Shown: one piece after another, positions 6,884 through 9,864 of the stretch | How positions within the stretch are numbered: the first letter of the stretch is position 1 | How the letters are laid out: every line of letters starts with the position of its first letter | NCBI GenBank assembly: GCA_050742535.1 | Contig: JBOGIQ010000221.1 | Location: 1-9,864, forward strand | Source: Gp6-AA40 sp050742535 | Lineage (GTDB): Bacteria > Acidobacteriota > Vicinamibacteria > Vicinamibacterales > UBA2999 | Direction: 5' to 3' | Length of the DNA stretch: 9,864 nucleotides | Program-made: the position numbers and the translations under genes | The notes under the pieces: model-generated | Database searches by the model: none | Told to the model about the DNA's origin: nothing | The model's input: the letters and a program-made list of their open reading frames with translations, nothing else

Positions 6884-6911
6884 CTTACGGACTCTTTATG
6901 CTTTTTTTACG
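6884..6911. promoter_or_regulatory. KdpE-like direct-repeat site B, divergent intergenic region
   Basis: CTTACG (6884-6889), TTTATG (6895-6900) and TTTACG (6906-6911) are spaced exactly 11 bp, separated by GACTC and CTTTT. The right-hand part, TTTATGCTTTTTTTACG followed by a GC block, closely resembles the E. coli kdpFABC KdpE operator as I remember it (TTTATACTTTTTTTACA followed by a GC block). It lies between the kinase gene (minus) and the 113-aa protein gene (plus) and could act on both. No clear -10 element was identified in either direction. Confidence 0.7.
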
Positions 6912-6941
6912 CGGGCGGGACGTACGGTGACGTGAACGGGC

Positions 6942-7283
6942 ATGCAGACTGTTACGTCGTTCCGCGCCTCCGCCGTCGAGCCCGAGTTAATCAATGCCAT
7001 CGCCGTGGAGTATCTCGCACTCGCACACGCGCGAACCTATCGCCGGTTGTTTGTGACTCGATTTGGTCTGCTCGCGTTCACTCTTGCCATCGTAGGATTC
7101 GGCCTTCACTGGCTGCCGATGGCAGGGGCGTGGGCCGCGGTGGGGTTGTGCAGTGTCGCTCCGGCATGGGCGTGGGTAGCCGAGTTGAGGCACGACCGCC
7201 GACTCGCGCGTTCCCTCGAGCTCACAGCGGCGCCCGGAGTGTCGTCGCGCCTCGGGCGTAAGAAAGTCATAAAAAGTTCATAA
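6942..7283 (+). CDS. Hypothetical two-helix membrane protein in the potassium locus
   Basis: I do not recognise a family. The 113-residue product has a soluble N-terminal part of about 40 residues with a predicted helix (ELINAIAVEYLALAHARTYRR). Two hydrophobic segments follow at about 41-58 and 60-81, then a basic tail. It is read divergently from the kinase gene and precedes the kup leader. Repeat array B lies about 30 bp upstream of its ATG. The ribosome binding site is weak. The last nine codons and the stop overlap repeat array C, so the C-terminal KKVIKSS is partly dictated by that DNA site. It could be a small accessory or sensor protein of the kinase or of Kup (inference from position only). 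Coding is plausible from frame length, amphipathic composition and hydrophobic pattern, but not proven. Confidence 0.65.
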   Translation: MQTVTSFRASAVEPELINAIAVEYLALAHARTYRRLFVTRFGLLAFTLAIVGFGLHWLPMAGAWAAVGLCSVAPAWAWVAELRHDRRLARSLELTAAPGVSSRLGRKKVIKSS

Positions 7284-7284
7284 G
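7257..7284. promoter_or_regulatory. KdpE-like direct-repeat site C, upstream of the kup promoter
   Basis: Read on the minus strand, CTTATG (7284-7279), TTTATG (7273-7268) and CTTACG (7262-7257) recur at exactly 11-bp steps. The two hexamers nearest kup are joined by AACTT, nearly the AACTC linker of site A. If the -10 at 7324-7329 is right, the array lies about 52-79 bp upstream of the transcript start, a distance suited to an OmpR-family activator. Orientation is opposite to sites A and B on the written strand. It overlaps the end of the 113-aa gene. Confidence 0.68.
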
Positions 7285-7323
7285 TACGGGCGCCCGCATC
7301 CCGTTTGCCTCACGACCTCCTCC

Positions 7324-7329
7324 CATAAT
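7324..7329 (+). promoter_or_regulatory. Candidate -10 element of the kup promoter
   Basis: CATAAT differs from TATAAT at one base and would start transcription near 7336, exactly where the riboswitch P1 stem begins. No good -35 element is present at the right spacing, which is common for promoters dependent on an OmpR-family activator. Array C lies upstream. Confidence 0.5.
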
Positions 7330-7335
7330 CGAGAA

Positions 7336-7462
7336 GTTGCCAAATTCGCGCGTTCGCGAAGCGGGGGAACCACCGGAGTGCGTTTGAGCTCCTGGGGCGT
7401 ATCCGGCAGTCGGCCGGTAGAGGACTCCAACCTCGAGCCCGTCAGCTAACCCCGTCGGCGTC
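7336..7462 (+). ncRNA. c-di-AMP riboswitch (ydaO/yuaA class) in the kup leader
   Basis: The leader carries the conserved blocks of the ydaO/yuaA c-di-AMP riboswitch in order: GGGGGAACCA at 7363-7372, a TTGAGCTCCTGGGGCG block at 7384-7399 equivalent to the family's UUGAAC...GGGGUGAAU region, and the 3' hallmark CCCGTCAGCTAACCCCG at 7438-7454. Supporting helices are a P1-like pairing of 7336-7341 with 7457-7462, a perfect hairpin TTCGCG (7345-7350)/CGCGAA (7355-7360), GGAGT (7375-7379) with ACTCC (7424-7428), and CCGGC (7403-7407) with GCCGG (7413-7417). The family senses c-di-AMP and usually turns expression off, often in front of K+ transporters. No terminator lies between it and kup. The P1 3' strand is 1 nt from the GGAGG ribosome binding site (7464-7468), which points to control at translation initiation (inference). 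Confidence 0.93.
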
Positions 7463-7472
7463 TGGAGGTCGA

Positions 7473-9404
7473 GTGCCAGCTGATTCCACGCCTTCCGAAC
7501 CAAAGACCTCTCCACACATAACCCCCGAGCCGACCCGACTCTTGCCGCTCACCCTCACGGCCCTTGGCGTCGTGTACGGGGACATCGGAACGAGTCCGCT
7601 GTATGCCATTCGCGAGTGCTTCTTTGGTTCGCACGCCGTAGCGCCAACCGTCGAAAACGTGCTCGGTGTGCTGTCACTCATCATCTACGCGCTGGTGCTC
7701 GTCATCTCGATCAAGTACGTGCTGATCGTGATGCGTGCAGACAATCAAGGCGAGGGGGGCATTCTTGCGTTGACCGCGCTCGTGCCGGGCAAAGGGCGTG
7801 AGCGCATTGGCGCCTCGCGCCTGGCCGTCGGGCGGCCGATACTGATAGCGCTGGGCATTTTTGGGACCGCGTTGCTCTACGGCGACGGCATGATCACGCC
7901 TGCCATTTCGGTGCTCGGTGCGATCGAAGGTCTCGAGGTTGTGACCCCGTTGTTCCAACCGTATGTCGTGCCAATCACCGTGGCAATTCTTGTTGGCCTC
8001 TTTGCGATCCAGAGATTCGGGACGCACCGGGTCGGCGGCCTTTTCGGGCCCATCGTGATCATTTGGTTCCTCACCATTGCCGCGCTCGGGATCGCCTGGA
8101 TCGTGCGTGCCCCGGCGGTTCTGGGCGCATTCGATCCGCGTCACGCGTTGACGTTTTTTGAGGCCAACGGATTTGCGGGTTTTGCCGTGCTTGGGGCGGT
8201 GTTTCTGGTCGTCACCGGCGGCGAGGCGCTTTATGCCGACATGGGCCACTTTGGCAGGAGGCCGATCCGTCTTGCGTGGTTCTCGCTCGTTCTCCCCGCG
8301 CTGGTCATCAATTACCTGGGGCAAGGTGCTCTGGTGCTGCTCGATCCCCAGACCGACCACCCGTTCTTCCGGCTGGCTCCCTCGTGGGCATTGCTGCCAC
8401 TCGTCGGCATTTCAACGGCGGCCGCCATCATTGCGTCGCAGGCGCTGATTTCTGGCTCGTTCTCCATTACCCGCCAGGCGATCCAACTGGGGTTGGCGCC
8501 ACGCCTGGACGTGGAGCACACCTCGGCACGCGAAATGGGACAGATCTACGTGCCGCAGGTGAACTGGGCGCTCATGATGGCGACGGTGCTCATCGTGATC
8601 GGCTTCGGATCGTCGGGCGCCGTAGCGTCAGCGTACGGGATCGCCGTCACATTGACGATGGTCATCACGGTGTTGCTGTTGTACATCGTGATGACTGAGC
8701 GCTGGCGCTGGCCCAAACCGGCAGCGCTCGCGGTCATGCTTCTCTTCCTGACAATCGACCTGGCATTCTTCGGCGCGAACGCCTTGAAGCTGCTGCAAGG
8801 CGGATGGGTCACGCTCGCAGTCGCGACGATTCTCTTTACGTTCATGACGACGTGGAGGACCGGTCGCCGGCTGGTTGCCGAGCGTTTGGCCGCCCGAGCG
8901 CTGCCGCTGAGCGAATTCGTTGCGACGGTTGAGGCGACACATCCGGTCCGTGTGCAAGGTACCGCAGTGTTCATGACCGCACAGCCGACTGGAACACCCC
9001 CGGCACTTGTCCACAACATGCAATACAACAGGGTGCTTCATGAGCGTGTGATCATCCTCACCGTATCCACAGCGCAGCGTCCGCATGTAGCCGAGGAGGA
9101 GCGAGTCGCGACGGAGCCGCTTGGGCACCACATGTTCAACGTGCGCGTGCAATACGGGTTCATGGAGGATCCCGACGTACCGGAGGCGTTGACGCAGGCG
9201 CGACAGGAAGGGTTGGACGTCGATCTCAACGACGTCACGTACTTCCTCGGACGCGAGACGATCATCGTCGCTAGACGGAAGGGAATGGCGATCTGGAGGG
9301 AGAAGCTGTTCGTCCTGATGGCTCGCAACGCCGTTCGCGCGACGGCCTTCTTCCGACTGCCGCCCGAACGTGTCGTTGAACTTGGCGTACAGGTGGAGAT
9401 GTAG
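7473..9404 (+). CDS. kup: Kup/Trk-D family potassium uptake permease
   Basis: A 643-residue Kup (KUP/HAK/KT) transporter of full family length, which imports K+ across the inner membrane, probably with protons. After a cytoplasmic proline-rich start, TM1 has GVVYGDIGTSPLYAI (32-46), which includes the family's ion-path residues. RADNQGEGGILAL (88-100) and GDGMITPAISVLGAIEGL (137-154) are further signatures. About 12 hydrophobic segments run to about residue 460. The cytoplasmic C-terminal domain follows, with HERVIILTV and the YFLGRETI motif. The GTG start at 7473 has GGAGG 4 nt upstream, directly after the riboswitch. No internal disruption is seen. Regulation: c-di-AMP riboswitch in the leader and a KdpE-like repeat array upstream of the promoter. 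The following small gene starts 2 nt after its stop. Confidence 0.97.
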   Translation: MPADSTPSEPKTSPHITPEPTRLLPLTLTALGVVYGDIGTSPLYAIRECFFGSHAVAPTVENVLGVLSLIIYALVLVISIKYVLIVMRADNQGEGGILALTALVPGKGRERIGASRLAVGRPILIALGIFGTALLYGDGMITPAISVLGAIEGLEVVTPLFQPYVVPITVAILVGLFAIQRFGTHRVGGLFGPIVIIWFLTIAALGIAWIVRAPAVLGAFDPRHALTFFEANGFAGFAVLGAVFLVVTGGEALYADMGHFGRRPIRLAWFSLVLPALVINYLGQGALVLLDPQTDHPFFRLAPSWALLPLVGISTAAAIIASQALISGSFSITRQAIQLGLAPRLDVEHTSAREMGQIYVPQVNWALMMATVLIVIGFGSSGAVASAYGIAVTLTMVITVLLLYIVMTERWRWPKPAALAVMLLFLTIDLAFFGANALKLLQGGWVTLAVATILFTFMTTWRTGRRLVAERLAARALPLSEFVATVEATHPVRVQGTAVFMTAQPTGTPPALVHNMQYNRVLHERVIILTVSTAQRPHVAEEERVATEPLGHHMFNVRVQYGFMEDPDVPEALTQARQEGLDVDLNDVTYFLGRETIIVARRKGMAIWREKLFVLMARNAVRATAFFRLPPERVVELGVQVEM

Positions 9405-9406
9405 AT

Positions 9407-9619
9407 ATGTGGCGCGAAGTGTGTAAGTTTCTCGCCGGGGCGACGTTCGCGGGCTCCATCGCGAACGGGTACCTCTGGTTCGTCGGCGCGTCCTTGCCCT
9501 TCATGGGTTACACAATCTCACCGGCGGTGTTTGGCCTCCGAGCCGCCGTGGGAGTGGTGTTCTGCGTAGCCTTCTTCTACTTAGGATGGCTGCGGAAGAC
9601 GTCAGCGGTGGCGCGATAG
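9407..9619 (+). CDS. Small two-helix membrane protein downstream of kup
   Basis: A 70-residue protein of no family I recognise. It has a hydrophobic segment at about 8-30 and a second at about 42-62, ending with a short basic tail (WLRKTSAVAR), so the C-terminus is probably cytoplasmic. Its ATG follows the kup stop by 2 nt, and GGAG sits 8 nt upstream within the end of kup, so it is co-transcribed and probably translationally coupled. It ends in the left arm of a terminator-like inverted repeat, which supports a real 3' end. A role as a small Kup-associated protein is a positional inference only. Confidence 0.7.
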   Translation: MWREVCKFLAGATFAGSIANGYLWFVGASLPFMGYTISPAVFGLRAAVGVVFCVAFFYLGWLRKTSAVAR

Positions 9620-9663
9620 GACGAGCAGATGGTCGATCGCCGGAGGCGAGAGCCTATCGCGCC
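9610..9663. terminator. Probable bidirectional terminator between convergent genes
   Basis: GGCGCGATAGG (9610-9620) and CCTATCGCGCC (9653-9663) form an 11-bp perfect inverted repeat. The 32-nt interior contains another hairpin, TCGCC-GGA-GGCGA (9637-9649). The left arm contains the stop codon of the 70-aa gene, and the right arm ends 2 nt before the stop codon of the minus-strand gene. The position fits a shared terminator, although there is no T-run on either strand. Confidence 0.55.
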
Positions 9664-9665
9664 GA

Positions 9666-9864
9666 TCAACAAGAGGGGTGGCGGACCGGCAGAACGCCAG
9701 TTGAGAAAATTTTGTGCCGCAGTGCTTCGCGCTGCCTGGGCGTTAACACGCGGTACATGCGAACCAGCATTTGTGTGCGTCGGACATGGCGCTCAGCCTG
9801 TTTCGCCACGACCTGATCAACGAGCAAGAGGGCTGTCATGTGGTCTGCGTCATCTGCGCACAAC
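9666..9864 (-). CDS. 3' end of a gene with an LTxxQ-like C-terminus, cut by the window edge
   Basis: The minus-strand frame is open from the window edge to a TGA at 9666-9668, leaving 65 codons. The TTG at 9861-9863 is probably not the true start, so the gene most likely continues beyond 9864. The visible part is helical and basic: LLLVDQVVAKQAERHVRRTQ, then MLVRMYRVLTPRQREALRHKIF. The LTPRQRxxL pattern after a basic helix resembles the end of Spy/CpxP-like or metal-resistance periplasmic proteins (LTxxQ motif). That match is weak and rests on one short motif. Convergent orientation with the kup operon and the intervening inverted repeat support a real gene end here. Confidence 0.45.
   Translation of the reverse strand, partial: LCADDADHMTALLLVDQVVAKQAERHVRRTQMLVRMYRVLTPRQREALRHKIFSTGVLPVRHPSC

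Noticed and set aside
6884..6911. T-rich stretch as an intrinsic terminator of the kinase or upstream gene
   Set aside because: No GC stem precedes the T-run in the correct position. The 11-bp periodic hexamers shared with two other sites explain it better.
7674..8360. 228-codon minus-strand frame inside kup
   Set aside because: Charged, low-complexity translation opposite a perfectly conserved Kup sequence. No ribosome binding site case.

Overview
The window is high-GC bacterial DNA whose gene content suggests a free-living soil or environmental bacterium. A c-di-AMP riboswitch, KdpD/KdpE-type regulators, a mannosyl-3-phosphoglycerate phosphatase remnant and a cytochrome P460 would fit Acidobacteriota or Gemmatimonadota, but the sequence alone does not decide the phylum.

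Region 1 (about 1-2640, all on the minus strand) holds a secreted cytochrome P460-family haem protein, two intact alpha/beta hydrolases, and between the hydrolases a 64-codon remnant of a third, HSL-type esterase. The remnant is in frame with the stop codon of the upstream hydrolase. Region 2 (about 2640-4090) is decaying DNA. A stretch of tandem hairpins leads into a broken mannosyl-3-phosphoglycerate phosphatase-like gene (catalytic aspartates lost, in-frame TGA, 3' end missing). This is followed by a phytanoyl-CoA dioxygenase-like gene with an internal deletion and frameshift.

Region 3 (about 4090-9620) is a compact potassium-homeostasis locus and the most interesting part. On the minus strand lie a KdpD-like histidine kinase without the N-terminal KdpD and Usp domains, a KdpE-like response regulator (2 nt apart), and a separate KdpD-type Usp-domain protein, so the KdpD architecture appears split. 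Divergently, on the plus strand, lie a 113-aa two-helix membrane protein, a c-di-AMP (ydaO/yuaA) riboswitch, a Kup K+ transporter and a 70-aa membrane protein coupled to kup. Three T-rich arrays of the hexamer YTTAYG repeated at exactly 11-bp steps sit upstream of the usp gene, in the divergent kinase/113-aa-protein promoter region, and upstream of the kup promoter. They resemble the E. coli KdpE operator as I recall it. The model is that the two-component system controls kup and itself at transcription, while c-di-AMP controls kup through the leader RNA and perhaps also through the Usp protein.

Region 4 (9620-9864) has an 11-bp perfect inverted repeat between the convergent stop codons of the 70-aa gene and a truncated minus-strand gene with an LTxxQ-like end. 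It looks like a shared terminator.
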